From Strobilurus pachycystidiatus (Eukaryota; Basidiomycota; Agaricomycetes; Agaricales; Physalacriaceae): a DNA stretch of 64,000 bases. This document shows positions 44,438 through 57,225 of the stretch, piece by piece. The stretch is from positions 62,001-126,000 of the forward strand of contig JAHLMK010000035.1 in NCBI GenBank assembly GCA_019915135.1, written 5' to 3'. A program made the position numbers and the translations under genes. Positions within the stretch are counted from its first letter, which is position 1. Each line of letters starts with the position of its first letter. Under the pieces are notes generated by a model. That model saw only the letters and a list, made by a program, of their open reading frames with translations, made no database searches and was not told the DNA's origin.

Positions 44438-46535
44438 CTCCGCCCGAGACTGTCGACAGTCAGCACCGCGTCCTCACCGGGGATGGTGCGTGCGTACGGC
44501 TCGTGTCTGGTCAAAGGAGTCGTCTATATGAAGTGACGCCGGGTTACGATAAACGAACAGCATCCAAACAAACATCGCGACGCGCTCGTGACGGGGTGGA
44601 TGAGAGCAGGGTTAACCACACGTGATACTTTGGCGCATGGTTCAGAATCAACGGCAGGCAACTCCGATTCGGACTTTATTCGGACCCTGTTCGGACCGCT
44701 CCCTTTGCTCTCAGCCTCTCACCACCAGACAAGGCCGACCATGCATGGCGCAGACCGGTGCCCCACAATAGGGCTGAGGCAACTCAGCAAGCCGCTGCTA
44801 TGGCCCGTATCCAGTTCATGGGAAGAAGTATGGCAGGCGATTCAAGAGGACGATGAAGGCCTTGAAGCCGGCGGACTTCGACGGGAGATTCTTCACCCCG
44901 ATGTTGAGCAGGACTGAAGGGCGGAGGTCGTGAGACCCGGGGTGCGCGCGGCGTTGTCTGCAGACGACGTCGCGCAAATAGGTATGTTTATAGACTTGAC
45001 AGCTTGACGCCGTTGCGTTCTACTCCTCTGAGTCCTCAATGGTTGTTGCAGGAACACTTGACCCGCTACGCTCGCACCACCGCGCGCTCATTCTCGTCCC
45101 ATACCCACTATTCAAGTCGTACTCGAATACTCCCAAACCCTTAACATCTCTCCCAACATTCGAACACCGCCAACACCTGAACACGTCAAACACCTGTACG
45201 CTTTAAACGCCTGAACACAACCCCACCTCCTCTACCACCCGCAACCGTTCTTGTTTTGCTCGATCCCCTGCACCTATTTTCGTCGGCAGTATGTGGGACA
45301 CCCTGTTGGGTGTCTTGCGCTGCACCGAAAAGTATATCTGACGTACATCCACCTTGCGACTACAACTCGCTGGTGCACCGGTCGGAACCTGCACCCGACA
45401 TCGTAGTCGTCGGTTTTCAGCCAGGCCTGGGTTGGGTGCACATCAGTAGACCGGGCACCCGACCTGGGTAGGCGTGTAGCTCTGACCGGTTGTATACTAT
45501 GTTCAATTTGCTTTAGCTGTCGCAATGAATTTTGGTCCTCTGTCAATCGAGATATGGATGTAAGATTGTGGAGGGTAGGAGTGTACAATATCACATTTGA
45601 AGTAACTATATGTGAGATCTCCCGTGTTGAAGCGGGATACATACGAAAAAAGCAATACGAGACGGATAGAACGGTAAGGAAAGATAGAGGAGCAAATTGA
45701 TGTACAGAGGAATAGCGAAATAATAGCGACACGGGGCTTGATGTAGATAGCAATAGCGCGTGAACTGCGGGCGTGATAGTGGATTGGTGAATGGGCGTGC
45801 GGTGACGTGCGGTCCAAGTCGCACTGCTACAGCAGCGTGCCGTCACGTAGGTGGATAGCGACAGGAGTCGCATGCTCGGGGGACTGAGTTCATAATCATC
45901 GTCTGCTCATCATTCAAACTAGAGAAATAAGAGCGCTTAGCAGAAAAACAAATAACGAAAGAAAAGAACTGACTTTTGCACGCAACTGCGTACACAGTTG
46001 TGCCTCCAGTCCAGGTGAGACGCACTGTAGCGGCAGTGCAGCTTGTTACAGTCCACCTATACAGAAAGACGTTCAGTCATAGAAACAAGCACGATAAGAA
46101 TGAGGCTTCTTACGCGTTGGCGCTTCGTGACAACTATGTGCATGCATGAATATTGATCGGCTATGTGAAGGAGGAAGCACATCCTGACTCTGTCAACAGA
46201 TTCTTGCATTGTGCCAATTCATATAGAGTCCAGCGAGGGTACCTACTACGCGATTCTGGCAAACAGTACGGAACTCGGATTGAATACGATCATCTATTTT
46301 GAATTTGTGACTTTTAAGGCGCGTTGATTGAACACGCTAAGATAAACACTCCGTCGCAGATGTTAGGCCCCGTGCCCATGCCCACATATGATACGAAGGA
46401 TGACAGTCGCAGCAATGTGTTTAACAGTCAGAGATGACAGTGGCAACTACGTCGCTCTTGTGACTGCAGAAATACTACTAGAGTTTAAATCAGGGCGTAA
46501 CTCTGATAGTTGTTAGCTCACGGCAAGGTTATTGG
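44438..46535. other. Unassigned stretch
   Basis: I see no supported gene. A plus frame at 44750-44917 (PVSSSWEEVWQAIQEDDEGL) is weakly protein-like but isolated. The rest holds only short chance frames. Confidence 0.35.
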
Positions 46536-47075
46536 TTGGGAGACAGCTCCATCGGGATGTATGATTACACACATCCCTGCGCCCTAGGAAAAGGAATTAT
46601 TGAGGTGAAGTCCCGTTGTGAGTACAGTAATATGCACCTCTACGACACCGATGGCCGTGACTATACCGTACACCACCTGCAACCTTGTATTTACATAGAA
46701 AACGCGAGTATTGATCTAGAAGCGGCCATCAGGATCAGACAGGCGATAGCGGGTAACGAAACAGACAACAATGGGATCAATCGAGGTCATAGTGTTGAGA
46801 TGGTACTGGTGAGTGGGACTGGAGGGTTCCAAAGGTACTCAAACTTGAACGAAGGCGGCCAAGAGTATTTAAGTACCATTTTGAAATCTACATCTCACAA
46901 CCGAAGAGAGCGTAGACTGAGGATATTACGCGTAGACCAAGCGATACATGCCACAACCCCCAAAGGGGACTCAATCGTCGCGCAACGGGAAATACCCGTC
47001 GAAGCCATGATGCACTACCAGTACACTTACCCTACAACGTTCTGCCGAGTTCGGTTCAGTGAAACAAGGGTGTAG
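46536..47075 (+). CDS. Hypothetical single-exon protein, 179 residues
   Basis: An uninterrupted frame begins MGDSSIGMYDYTHPC and ends YPTTFCRVRFSETRV. Composition is balanced (EVKSRCEYSNMHLYDTDGRD, DLEAAIRIRQAIAGNETDNN), with no low-complexity bias, membrane segment or signal peptide. No intron signals interrupt it. I recognise no family. Length and composition make it more likely than its neighbours to be coding, but it could still be a chance frame. Confidence 0.35.
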   Translation: MGDSSIGMYDYTHPCALGKGIIEVKSRCEYSNMHLYDTDGRDYTVHHLQPCIYIENASIDLEAAIRIRQAIAGNETDNNGINRGHSVEMVLVSGTGGFQRYSNLNEGGQEYLSTILKSTSHNRRERRLRILRVDQAIHATTPKGDSIVAQREIPVEAMMHYQYTYPTTFCRVRFSETRV

Positions 47076-47488
47076 GAGGTCATTACAATGACTCAGACGA
47101 AGCTAATCTGAAGGAAACGTTGTGGCTTTTTTCGGATCATTTCGGTGGGCCGAGGGCGTAGGAGATTATGATGACTCAAGTTCAATGGCTTTCCAAGATT
47201 CTGAAGCCCTCCGACACCCCACCGTGTTCGCCGCTCTATACCTTGTCAAGTTTCATCAGAAGGTACCATGTATTGAACATGCAGTCACTCCCACGCCAAT
47301 ATAGTACGTCTCAACTTTGTGTCACTTCGGATACAGTCGCTGCCAGTCGGTTGGCAAACGGAGTTACGTTGTACCTGTGATCTCGTACATGTGCTCCACC
47401 GTGTGAGTCGAGTGTCATGATGTAGCTAGGGTTCCAGATTGGTCCTTAGAGTCATCAATTCCAGAGGTCATGTCACAAATAATGAGAT

Positions 47489-49442
47489 ATGATTTTCGCG
47501 CGAATCAATCCTCACCCCCGCCCTCGCCAGCTCAATGTCCCGGACTCATCTTCAGCATGGCGGGCACTGGAGTTTCTGGGGGTTCTGAGATTCAGGAGTC
47601 TTTCGGAGGTCTATCATTACATTGCTCTATGTGCAAACATTGGTGGCTCTTCCAGAATTAAAAAGTGTGCTGTGAGGCCGACCGCTGTGGAAGGCGATGA
47701 GCGGGATGTCGGAACCAGGTCCAGGTCGGAACTTCTCTTCTCGCAACTATTGATTGACAGAAGCTGTCAATCATTGCCATCACTGCACCATGGGACCCCG
47801 AAACCGCACGAGTACGCTCCGCGAATGCTTTTCTTCGGGACAGCAAAGCAAATACAGGCCTTCGGGCCCAACTGATCGCAACGCCCGAGATGTACTTCGA
47901 CTGCCAGATTCTCAATACTGGAACCCGCTTCAAGACTTCACGCTTCCGTTGACCGCCGCCGGCCGAACCCAAGGTGTGTTCAATTCATTTCCCACAATTA
48001 TGACTTCTCGTCTTACCACGACAGTCCAGACGACCCAGATTCAGCAGAAGGACGCTTATTGACACGCCGGACTCGGAGTTATCATGGCAGACGCCGCCGT
48101 TGGCAACACCGAATCACGACTAAATGTGGGACCTTTGGATATCCTACCGCGGGATGTCGCAAACGCTACGCTGCTTCGCTCGCTACATTGCACAGCAACA
48201 AACACCACCCTCCCACGGACGACGCAGTACACGCCCAGACACCAATCTGCTCATCGCGCCCGCTGGAGCCCGCCGACGGCGGCATCGCCTCTGGGTCAAA
48301 GCGGCGGGAGTTCCAATGAAGACGGCACTATGGCGGCGACTATGGTGAGAGTGATGCTGAGGGAAAATTGTCATGCAAACTTGGGGGGAACGGCGCCGCA
48401 CAGCGACCAGGGTATGTCGTCAAAGTTTGACTGTCTTTTTAGAGTTTAGCTGACCATTTCCAGACGAGCCCAGCGCGTCAACAGCGATGGGCAAATCCTC
48501 TAGGACGCTAAGAAGACTCATTGAACGTTTTGGGATGGTCATCGCCGACGCGCAGCTTGCGCTGGTCATCAATCTTGTTCGAGTACGGGACCTTGGTCGG
48601 GATGGCGGGACATTAGCCTGCGACGACGATTCAACGGATGCTATGGGACGTTGGCGCCATGATCTCAAACTGGCGGAAACAACTGCGTGCCATAGCCCTC
48701 GAAGGAAGCCGCCTCCCATTGACTATCTCTGGTAATACTAAGTTGGTCCTTTCAGTGCCTATCCGACGACTTCCCCGTTATCTACGATATTCATCCTGCA
48801 CATTGAGCACCTAGTTCGGCCGCCATAACCCACTACGGCTCCTTGTACGCCGCCATCTCTCGTGGCGGACCATACTTAACATTGGCGCCATAGCGGAGTG
48901 ATGATTCATGGCCGTCCCGTTGGCGCTCTCAGAACCTCTCATACCGTCACTCAGTCTCACGGGCCAAATCCCAGGACGTGCGCCGGTCACAACGTTGAGG
49001 GTATGTTGATCGTTTCTGAAGTACCACAGGATCTCACCAATACAGCGTCCATCCGTGGCGCAGGCGGGATAGGGGGCGTGTCGTCGGTCTTTGTACCGAC
49101 CACCACCGGATCTCTGAGTCTATGCCCTTATCTGAGCTATGTGTCTGGGAATGAAGCGATTCGATGTGGGACGAATTGGCGCAGTGTACACAGCAGTAAG
49201 CTTTTCTATGTGAGTTCATTTCTAGGTACTTGATTCACTTCTTCCTTCCCAGGTTCCTTTCTATTGAGACCTTGGCGTACTTGGACCTGATGTGCCGCTG
49301 CCTTGATGCCTTCCGTAACGACAAGTGGCGGAAGGAGGTGAACAGACGTGATGTCTTTGTCGGCCCACCCGGACCCCAGACTCAGTACATGGATCAGCTC
49401 GCATCCATCATCGTTGAACGCTTTGCCCTCACACTGTTGTAA
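47489..49442 (+). CDS. Candidate decayed or multi-exon gene of unknown family
   Basis: Several plus-strand blocks have coding-like composition: 47760-47950 (IIAITAPWDPETARVRSANA), 48480-48735 (SSRTLRRLIERFGMVIADAQ, LALVINLVRVRDLGRDGG) and 49255-49442 (IETLAYLDLMCRCLDAFRND, KWRKEVNRRDVFVGPPGPQ, SIIVERFALTLL and stop). Splice sites between them were not established. They may be exons of one gene ending at 49442 or separate relics. Function unknown. Confidence 0.3.
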
Positions 49443-50690
49443 TGCGCGCACTCGCCGCAGTCTGCTGTTGTCTCGAATGGCGGAGCTATTGTTAAACCTA
49501 GGCATGAAGTTATCGGGTTTGTTCTGATCAACCACACATACGTTGACTATCATGTAAATCTATCGAGCTTTCGCATTAATTATTGTTGTTTGTAAGTATT
49601 GTAAGATTAGGCTCATACTCACGCCATGGGCTCGAATAAAGGCGGTAAGCGCCCATCTTTTCTTCTTGCTTCGTTACCATGAGTGCAGAGTCTTTTCCTC
49701 AGATCCTTGCTTGTTTGCTCTCCTTTCTAGTGATCTCTCTTTTCTTTTCTAGGGCTGGATATGTTACGTTCTCACGAACAACGCCGGTCATGGATAGAAT
49801 GAGTGCGGGACTGGTATGCTTGGGTACGTCGACGTCGACCCTTTTATTCGTTTCTTTGTACTAACTAAAACTTTCATCTAGTGCCGTGCAATAGCGACGC
49901 AACGATCCACGGCCATTTACGACTTACCTTAACTCTTCTACCTACCGTGCTTGGTAGTCGACAAGTCCAACGTCGGACAACACCTCAAGCTTGGAACTGC
50001 GTCGCTAGATGCGTTCAAGGCTGTCTCATTGGAATTGGTACGCCCATCATCTCCACTCAAACCTTGTACCTCATCCAATGTTTAGTACATTGCGGCCGGT
50101 GGACCCAATTCGCCAGCGCACCGTCTCTCAAAAACGTTTCTGACCCTATCGCGCATGGAATGGATTACCGCTCGCACCACCAACTGTGCGATTTCTTCGC
50201 GCAATGCGGTACATTCACGCTAGAGTAGTGTTATTCGGCCGCCGCTCATTCACCACCTAGCTTTCATTCTCGGTGACCTGAAGACGACAGAATGCAAGTC
50301 CCACACCGGTAGTGATACTTTCTTTGGAGTAGGTATCATTGTTTGACTCAGGCGCTAGGATAGATACAATATACTCCGAGATCGGTTGTCGGCGGTGCAC
50401 CCAATCCTGATTGTGGTCCGCGCCGCTACTGGGTGCGTAGTTGTAAGTCGCTCTCTTGTGCGCTGATTCGTTTGCCATTTACTTATCGTTTGTTGGCGTA
50501 GATAATTTGATGATTTTACTGAGCAAAGCCGTCGTCGGATAGGACTTCCAAGAATTGGGTAGTGTACAGGTAGGGTACCAGTAGTGTTATGTTAAGTGAT
50601 AATCTAAGTTGTCTGTAACAAAGTTAAGCGCGTCAAGTCAACGCGTTTCCTTGTACTGACTCGCTGACAGTGAAGTCAAAATGGCACACA
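49443..50690. other. Unassigned stretch
   Basis: No supported gene. A short hydrophobic frame at 49679-49864 (LACLLSFLVISLFFSRAGYV) could be a membrane segment by chance. Confidence 0.35.
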
Positions 50691-50699
50691 CAAGTATGC

Positions 50700-51804
50700 A
50701 GCGTTAGGTGGACCATGTCCCTGCGTAAGACTGGCCTCCCCCCTCCCTACCCTTCTTCTGCCGTGCCGCGTGTGCCACCTCCCGCTTCCGCCGTAAGACC
50801 CGTCCTGGTATGGTATGGTGTCCTCCCCGCTCCCCATCGTGTATCGCCCCGTTACCACGATCGTAGTTTCGGAAATCAGACTCTGTCTCCGAGTCCGATG
50901 AGACAACAGTCGTGTCTTCTTCTGTCTCTGAATCATTCACAACAACGGTGTCGACTGGTGTCGTGTCTTCTTCGTCCGTCCGTCATATTGTGCAGACTGC
51001 TCAGCAGAGAGTGAATCATGCCGTCTTCGTCCTCCTCCTCCAGATGATAGGCTTCATCTTTGCGCGCTAAGACAATGGCAGTTGCGAGGTGGACAATGAT
51101 TATAGGCGGGCGCCAGAGGATGTAGTCAAAAACGTGTTGGATGAGCGGGAGGGTAGGCATGTCGTGCGAGAAGATGGTGAGGAGATTCAGGAGCGCGTAG
51201 AAGGGCAATGGGAAGTTCCGCTCCAGGAGCTGGGCATACGGCGGGTCTACGACTCGGAGCAGGTTCTGCATTACGCTGTAGAGGAGATCAGACGCTGTCA
51301 GAGCGAAATGAGTGCGCGTACTGCAAAAATCAAAGCACAGGCTCGAGCCCAGCGCCCATGGAATCGCGAAGTGGGTGCAGGATCAGCTGCTCAGCACACA
51401 CAAGCTGAAGCTCAGAGGGCAACGTGAGCAACAGAACGGTAATGGTGTCATGGTAGCCCTGTATACGCCGCATGAGTTGGGGACAGCGACGTTGGCAGGC
51501 AGCGCACCTGAAAGTAGCTCAGCCTTGGCCGGCGGTGGAAGACGGCAACAAGGCGGTCGTGCAGCTCGCGCTGGAGCGCCTCGCGGTCCTTTTTGGAGTC
51601 GTCTGGGCGGCGGTCTGAGGGCGGGCGCAGGATGGCGCGCACGGAGGCGGAGTAGCCGCGCGCTGCTAGAAGATGAGAAGCGTGGACCTACCCATATCAC
51701 ACATCAGCAGGCAGAACGAGGATTGAATAAAAAAGCAAACATTCACATCCATACCCTCCTCCTCTTCGTCCTCCTCCTGTGTGAGCTTCGTGGATCCATA
51801 TCCA
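50700..51804 (-). pseudogene. RabGAP with TBC domain (Gyp10/TBC1D20-like), disrupted
   Basis: Minus-strand exons: up to 51755 (DMDPRSSHRRRTKRRR), 51687-51508 (DDSKKDREALQRELHDRLVA, RRPRLSYFQ) and from 51458 (GYHDTITVLLLTLPSELQLV, RDSMGAGLEPVL). The frame slips by one T near 51325 and resumes as DLLYSVMQNLLRVVDPPYA, FYALLNLLTIFSHDMPTLPL and QHVFDYILWRPPIIIVHLAT. A second slip near 50975 is a tandem duplication of GACG, after which the acidic tail (DEEDTTPVDTVVVNDSETEE) is in another frame. The YFQG and RD motifs match TBC GAPs, which stimulate GTP hydrolysis by Rab proteins. The N-terminal part of the domain is not recognisable, so this is a decayed copy. Confidence 0.75.
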
Positions 51805-51818
51805 CTTCCACATCCCTA

Positions 51819-52376
51819 ATCTAGATATAAACACACATCAGCCATGTTCAACCCGAAGAAAAACAGTGTCAAACGGACGTTATGCTCTTCCGTATTCGCT
51901 GCGTTCTCTGATTTTTCCCACCGCACATACATCCTCAAATTCTGCTCCTCCTCTCCATCTGTGCTTCTAGGCCGACCGCGTGGACCCTCCCCTCGCCCAG
52001 ATCCGTGAGCGAGTCTTGTCTCGGCTACTGCAATTGGATGGACATGGGGGGTGAGGGCGAGTGCGTATTCGGAGGGATTGTCTACGCGTACGGGAGCAGG
52101 AGCGGGTGAGGATTTGGGTGGCTCGTTGGAGACGGGATCATCGAAGACGGGCATCAACTGGTCAGGAAGGCGTGGTAGAGCCAGCGTGGGAGAGTTTCGC
52201 TCTGTAAACGCCTTGCGCTGTACGTCTGGCGTAGTCGAAGGCGTGCGCGGAGTCTCGAAGGCGTGCGCGGAGTCTCGAATGCGTGTGGCTTGAAGCGCCC
52301 ATCGCAAAGTAGATAGGGCAGATTCTGTGGGCGCAGGTATGGGACTCGGAAACGCGCCTGTGCCAGGCAATGCCAC
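51819..52376 (-). CDS. Hypothetical Pro/Ser-rich protein
   Basis: An uninterrupted 186-codon frame from Met 52376 reads MALPGTGAFPSPIPAPTESA, with FDDPVSNEPPKSSPAPAPVR and a charged segment (EEEQNLRMYVRWEKSENAAN). It contains part of a 20-bp tandem repeat (52236-52275). It ends just upstream of the RabGAP pseudogene on the same strand. Disordered composition fits a fungal regulatory protein, but no domain is recognised and it could be a chance frame in GC-rich DNA. Confidence 0.35.
52236..52275 (+). repeat. 20-bp tandem duplication
   Basis: CGAAGGCGTGCGCGGAGTCT occurs twice in perfect tandem and starts a third, diverged unit. Confidence 0.9.
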
Positions 52377-54300
52377 ATCCTCGTGTAGCCAAGAGGTAAG
52401 GACTGCAAATCCTCGTCAACAACAGTCCCGCAAGACACACACAATGGACGCACCTAGTGCGCTGCGCGCATAGTGCGGAATATAGATTTCGGTCTTGCTT
52501 AAGTGTACCGGTGTCTGTACCGGTGTCTGTATGCACTCATCGCGCGGTCTTCTGCGATGGGAGGTTGTGGGGGAGGCGATGTGAGGACGTTGACGGTTGA
52601 GGTCGATCATCTCGATGCTGGCCCAATTCAGCTCGCGTGCGTCCCGCGTGGCAGTCTGGACCTGCTGACAAAGTGTGCGGCGACTTGCGTAGCCGAGCAG
52701 CCGACTTCGCCTTTCTCTCTTTCGAAAGGCAGAACGGTCCGTTTGCTTGCCTTTGACCGTGAAGCATTGACAGTTCCCTGCAATAGCGCGTCACTCCGCT
52801 CACGCTATATCAGACGAGTTCCGAATCTGGCACAGAGGAATTCTTATATCTACTGCTTACGCGTTTGTCGCGTCCGAATCTTCTGCGCCAACTACAACGC
52901 TTGTTACTCGGCCATTATAGTAACTTCTACCTTGTTATCCAAGCTAACAGCACCTGGACACGGATACCAGAGCTCAACTTCGTATTTATGCCCTGCAGTG
53001 TTTTTTTCCCGGATCGGCGTCTACTGTCTTTCAACAATCCTCAGATCAGCAGATACATACCCATCTCTCTCCGCCGAATTCATTCTCGGAATACCCTCCA
53101 CTCTTGAGCGCCCGAGCTCCGATCTAAGTATTCGGCACGCCTTTATCTTAGGTTGTGTTTTTGATTGTTGCCGTCGAGTACTATTGATTGCACTGACGCT
53201 ATCACTCAACTGAGTCAACAGCTTGCGATATCGCGAGAAGGAACGTTTCTTTCGTGGCAACTGAAGCTGACTCGGACAGTGGAATGGAACTGATTTCTCC
53301 TTCAGTGTCTCGCGATGCGCTAACTCTTTTGATTTGTATAGTCTGTCCTAGGAGCGGGACCTCGTAAGTATAGTGAGTAGCCCGGGTCGGGTCCGGGTGG
53401 CTTCACTACCACCCTACCCGAACCCGCTATAAGACCCGCTAAGTCGGGTCGGGTGACGGGAACCCGACCTATTCCCCGCGGGTCCTAAGTGGGTAGCGGG
53501 TTACCCGTCACCCGTCAGATGTGTGTGCTCTGGAGGTCCCAAAGTAACATGATTGATGTTTAGTGTACTACAGAACTACACGCACGTCCTCTCCGGATCG
53601 CCGATTCTTGACCCACTATCCGTCCTATCCTGAATCGAGGTCTCCGCTGGTCTCCGCTTTCTTTGCCCTACGCGTCGACATACGAATACGTATGATTCCT
53701 GAAGGTTCCGGGGCACTGTTAAGTGACCTGGTTGTCCCATAGCGTAGGTTAACCCGACATTTCTCCGTGTGCAGGAACAATCAAAACACTGCCACTGCCA
53801 CGTATGCTGTCCGCCACACCTGCCAATACTTCACACCCTGTTCACACTTGCCGCACGGTCCATAACAATGCCGTCAGCAATCAATTACAACCCAAAGCAG
53901 TATGTGCACATACACACAACAAACTTCTTGTTCAGAGGAGGAGGACCGTCCTGCTTGTCACGTGACCATAGCCCGGAGTAAAGCTTCGACTTGAGAATAG
54001 GGCCTAGGCCCGTCCTGGCAAATGCTTTTTATATTTTCTGTTGCTGCTCTTCCTGTTCAACATGGATGTACAGAGCACAGCGCCGCCAACAGCAACAGAC
54101 AGATGCTTAAACAAGCTATGTAACTTTCACCTCCTGGGGAGCACGTACCTGCGGAAGCCGCCTTGGGTTTCCGCTTCAGGCTCCTTGGAAATAGGTCCGT
54201 CCTGGCACCTGCTTCTGATCTGTCCTGTCGCTGCTCTTCCCATTCAACATGGATGCAAGGTACACATCCCACAAAGTCCAAATATTTTAGTCATACTGAG
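52377..54300. other. Unassigned stretch with CGGGT-rich array and imperfect direct repeat
   Basis: No supported gene. At 53383-53515 the motifs CGGGT and ACCCG recur densely in both orientations, like the subterminal zone of a hAT-like element, but terminal repeats were not found. The stretch 54010-54075 is imperfectly repeated at 54192-54260 (both contain TGCTGCTCTTCC or CGCTGCTCTTCC followed by TTCAACATGGATG). Confidence 0.4.
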
Positions 54301-54312
54301 ATACTACTGTGC

Positions 54313-54597
54313 TTAGTGCCCCGGATTCTGCCACGCAACCTGCGGTGGCCTATACTGTTCATCCAACAGGACGTGCGTGTAGTTCTGAACGCCGAACGGA
54401 GGCCAAGTCCACTGTTTGAACGAAGAGCGATCGGCGGTTGCCGGACAGACATGAACATACACAGCCACTGGCAGATGTTTTCCTCTAGCCGCGATGTCGC
54501 CAAAGACGGTCTCGCCTCCGGGCCTCGGGTCATCCACAATTTCAAGATATGACGGACGGACACAAACAGGCGATACACCGCGCTTCGAGGACAGCAT
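54313..54597 (-). CDS. Candidate short coding fragment
   Basis: The minus frame reads YLEIVDDPRPGGETVFGDIA, VAVYVHVCPATADRSSFKQW and TWPPFGVQNYTHVLLDEQYR before a stop at 54313. The composition is more protein-like than that of the opposite strand. No partner exons or family were found. Confidence 0.25.
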   Translation of the reverse strand: MLSSKRGVSPVCVRPSYLEIVDDPRPGGETVFGDIAARGKHLPVAVYVHVCPATADRSSFKQWTWPPFGVQNYTHVLLDEQYRPPQVAWQNPGH

Positions 54598-55104
54598 CTA
54601 CATTAACGTCGAGGTTTAGTCGGTGTCTCGGTACGTCTGCGTCCGTTTTCGCGCCCCAGCCTCACGGCTGCTCTGGGAGGTCCTCGGCAAAGAGGATTGC
54701 GGCCGTTTCGGCCCCTCCCATCCGGCTGTCCCTCTCGATTCATGTCTTTGCCTCTGCTGACGGCCATGTAGATATATTCCAGCTGACATGAACTTCTTCG
54801 CGTGTTGCCAGCGAAGCAGCAGATGGTGAGGACGAGGACGGAGACAAACACAAGCACACCAACGCCAACAGGTGTGTGCTTGTCCCCACCCGTTCCCTAT
54901 CGCGCAAGCTCGCTTACGGGTCCTGATTTGATGCGCAGAAAACACCGCTCTTGATCGACAGCATCCTCGAACAGTCATTCCAGCGCTAAAGATATGCGAG
55001 CGGGCGTAGGCGATGCCGAGAGTAGCCAGGTAACCGACCTTCTGTAATGAGCAGGTCTCGATACAGAAGGAGGCCAGGTTATCGGGCTATGCCGAGAGAG
55101 GGAA

Positions 55105-55706
55105 ATGTCTGCACCAACGAAAGAACAGGTGCGTACATTCTCGTCCTTTGCTTGCTCGCGTCTGACTGCATCATCGGACCTAGCAGACTACATACCCTGG
55201 TATCTCTTGGACGTCCCGGGCCCACCCGCTTCCCCTGATGACATGCATACGTCTTCCTGTCTACGTCTACTTCATGTCAAGGATTGCGTCGCTCCCTCGA
55301 TTGATAGGTGCCCAAATTTCCGCACTCTCGGGAATAATGCCTAACCATTTGCCTTCGTAGCTTTGCCCTCGTAGGGTTAGTCAAACCCTCCCCAATTCCA
55401 TCCTCCCTATCCTAGATGAGGCCCGGGAGGCGCTTCTCTTGCACGGCGCTCTTCTGACGGAAGCCATGCACGCCATACATCCTGGTACGTAGCCATGTAA
55501 TGCTTTCTGTATACCGCTCACTGGCTGCAGCAGCGGGATTGTGGACGCCTTCAATCGGTGCCGTCACCCCTCGCCGGAGCTCCTCACGCACTGTCGCTAT
55601 CGTCACAGCTCACTCCGTTGCGGCGCCGTCTCGCCTTTCAGGTCCAAACTGCGCCGTACGCGTTCTCCTCACCAGTCGTAGCCATCGTTTGTTTGAGGCA
55701 GCCTAG
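55105..55706 (+). CDS. Hypothetical small multi-exon gene
   Basis: Exon 1 from 55105 reads MSAPTKEQVRTFSSFACSRL, ASSDLADYIPWYLLDVPGPP. A GT-AG join around 55310-55390 leads to LPNSILPILDEAREALLLHG, ALLTEAMHAIHP, and another intron (about 55485-55531) to AGLWTPSIGAVTPRRSSSRT and the stop at 55704-55706. The first join is approximate. Composition and helical periodicity suggest coding. Family not recognised. Confidence 0.4.
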
Positions 55707-56629
55707 ATTCGTCGTCGCGAGCCCAGACTCGAGCAATCCCTACGACGTCAATATTCGCATGCTGAGCAGAAGGGAGATAATGCGCACACGGACATCGCAG
55801 AGGTTTGCTTACACGGGTGTTGTCTGTCTACGCTCGTAGCTGTTACCCCGGATCTCACGTCCTCCACACCATTTGAAATGGGGCTCGTCGGTACCGTTCG
55901 TTCTTCTCGGGTTGGTATTGCTGTGGGTACCTCTCCGTCTCTAATACCGCCGGATCTAACAATTTGGTCCAGATTAAAACGCTGGCACCAATTCAATCAC
56001 AAAACTCACACCTACTGCTCGCGTGCCTGCGGTTGTGCGTCTGTTGGGAGATTGGGTTCTGTATCCGACTGGAGTAGAGGGAGGGGAATATCAAGCCGAC
56101 GAACATGAACCGTCCCACCTCTCACGTCAACACCTGCCCGCCCTTCATCCCGTTCTCCTCGAAATTGGCAGCTCGCCTTTCTTACTATATCACTACCCGC
56201 TTTCTCAAGACACCTTTCTTCCCTCCGCCGTCCGCTGCAGCGCTGTATCAGCGCGGCGGCGGCGCACTCATACTGTTGTCTTGACGGAAAGGCACGCGTC
56301 GTTGATTACACACGTACGAATATTGTGGTTTTTATCATTCGCACTTCCGTATTTATTCTGGACTCTATTTCGCTTAGAACTTGGAAGATTTTACTACCAC
56401 GTACTCTAGATGCTATCACACATAGTATCTCGTCAGTCTTGGCACTGCGTGCTGAGAACGTTCTCTTATAGTCATAGGCGTCTGCAGGTCATCTTGTCTC
56501 ATCTCAGCGCGGTCGCGCAATACAATATAAGTGAGTGAAATGCCTCGTTACTCAACGAGTCGTATGGTATAGCAGGAATCTGAAGACTGGTTTACAGAGT
56601 ACACTACGCGATGGCGACGTCCTACATAA
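55707..56629. other. Unassigned stretch
   Basis: A plus frame at 56023-56409 is open but has no coherent pattern. No motifs or splice patterns are convincing. Confidence 0.35.
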
Positions 56630-57225
56630 TCACTTTCCAAATCCTTCGAGAAGCTTCTCGGAATACAGTCTCATTCGTGCTTGCTTGCATTCCAATTCGT
56701 CGAAGACCTCGTTGGCCTTGACTAGCGGCCTCATCTCCACAAGCGTCTCACTTCTCCAATTCCCCCTTTCCGCATCGTTAGAGAGATCTTCGACGCGACT
56801 GTACTGGCCCAAGGCAACGAGCTCTCCGCGCATGCGCTTTCGAAACTCGTAGTACACACTCTCGCCCACTCGGAAGATGACATCCCCACACCGTCGGTAG
56901 AATATGGGAGTTATGGCCCGGGGGTGTGAATTTTCTTCTTGCCCGAGATCCCAAAAGGATGTCATGATCATCTGGAGCCATCCCATGTCATAAGCATAGG
57001 GCCCAGGCAGCAAGTCTGCTGCGTTGCGATTGTTTGCCCAATCGCAGGACCATCCAAAGGGTGTGTTGTCTGAAACCGAGTACCACGTCGCTTCGAAAGT
57101 GACTCTGTCTTGCCAGGGAAATAACTGGTTGCGTCTCTAGGATGAATATCAGTTCGACACCCTAGGTACGAAGGGGTGAGGCGACTCACGAAGGTCTCAT
57201 CAATATCGGGATACACGTCGGTCAT
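56630..57225 (-). CDS. Uncharacterised protein, two exons
   Basis: Exon 1 (57225-57190) encodes MTDVYPDIDETF; a 53-nt GT-AG intron joins it in phase to exon 2 (57136-56630), which reads RRNQLFPWQDRVTFEATWYS, NTPFGWSCDWANNRNAADLL, YAYDMGWLQMIMTSFWDLGQ and ends LRMRLYSEKLLEGFGK-like. About 181 residues, rich in Trp and acidic residues, with no signal peptide or membrane span. No family is recognised. It starts 100 bp from, and diverges from, the MYND-finger gene, so the two may share a promoter region. Confidence 0.6.

Noticed and set aside
51312..51824. 170-codon plus-strand frame opposite the RabGAP
   Set aside because: It is antisense to recognisable TBC-domain exons, so it is a shadow of that gene.
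52503..53213. Long open frame of 236 codons on the plus strand
   Set aside because: It is Cys/Arg/Leu/Ser-rich without any motif, starts with a short CTGTACCGG-type repeat, and shows no coherent domain or splice signals. I consider it a chance frame.
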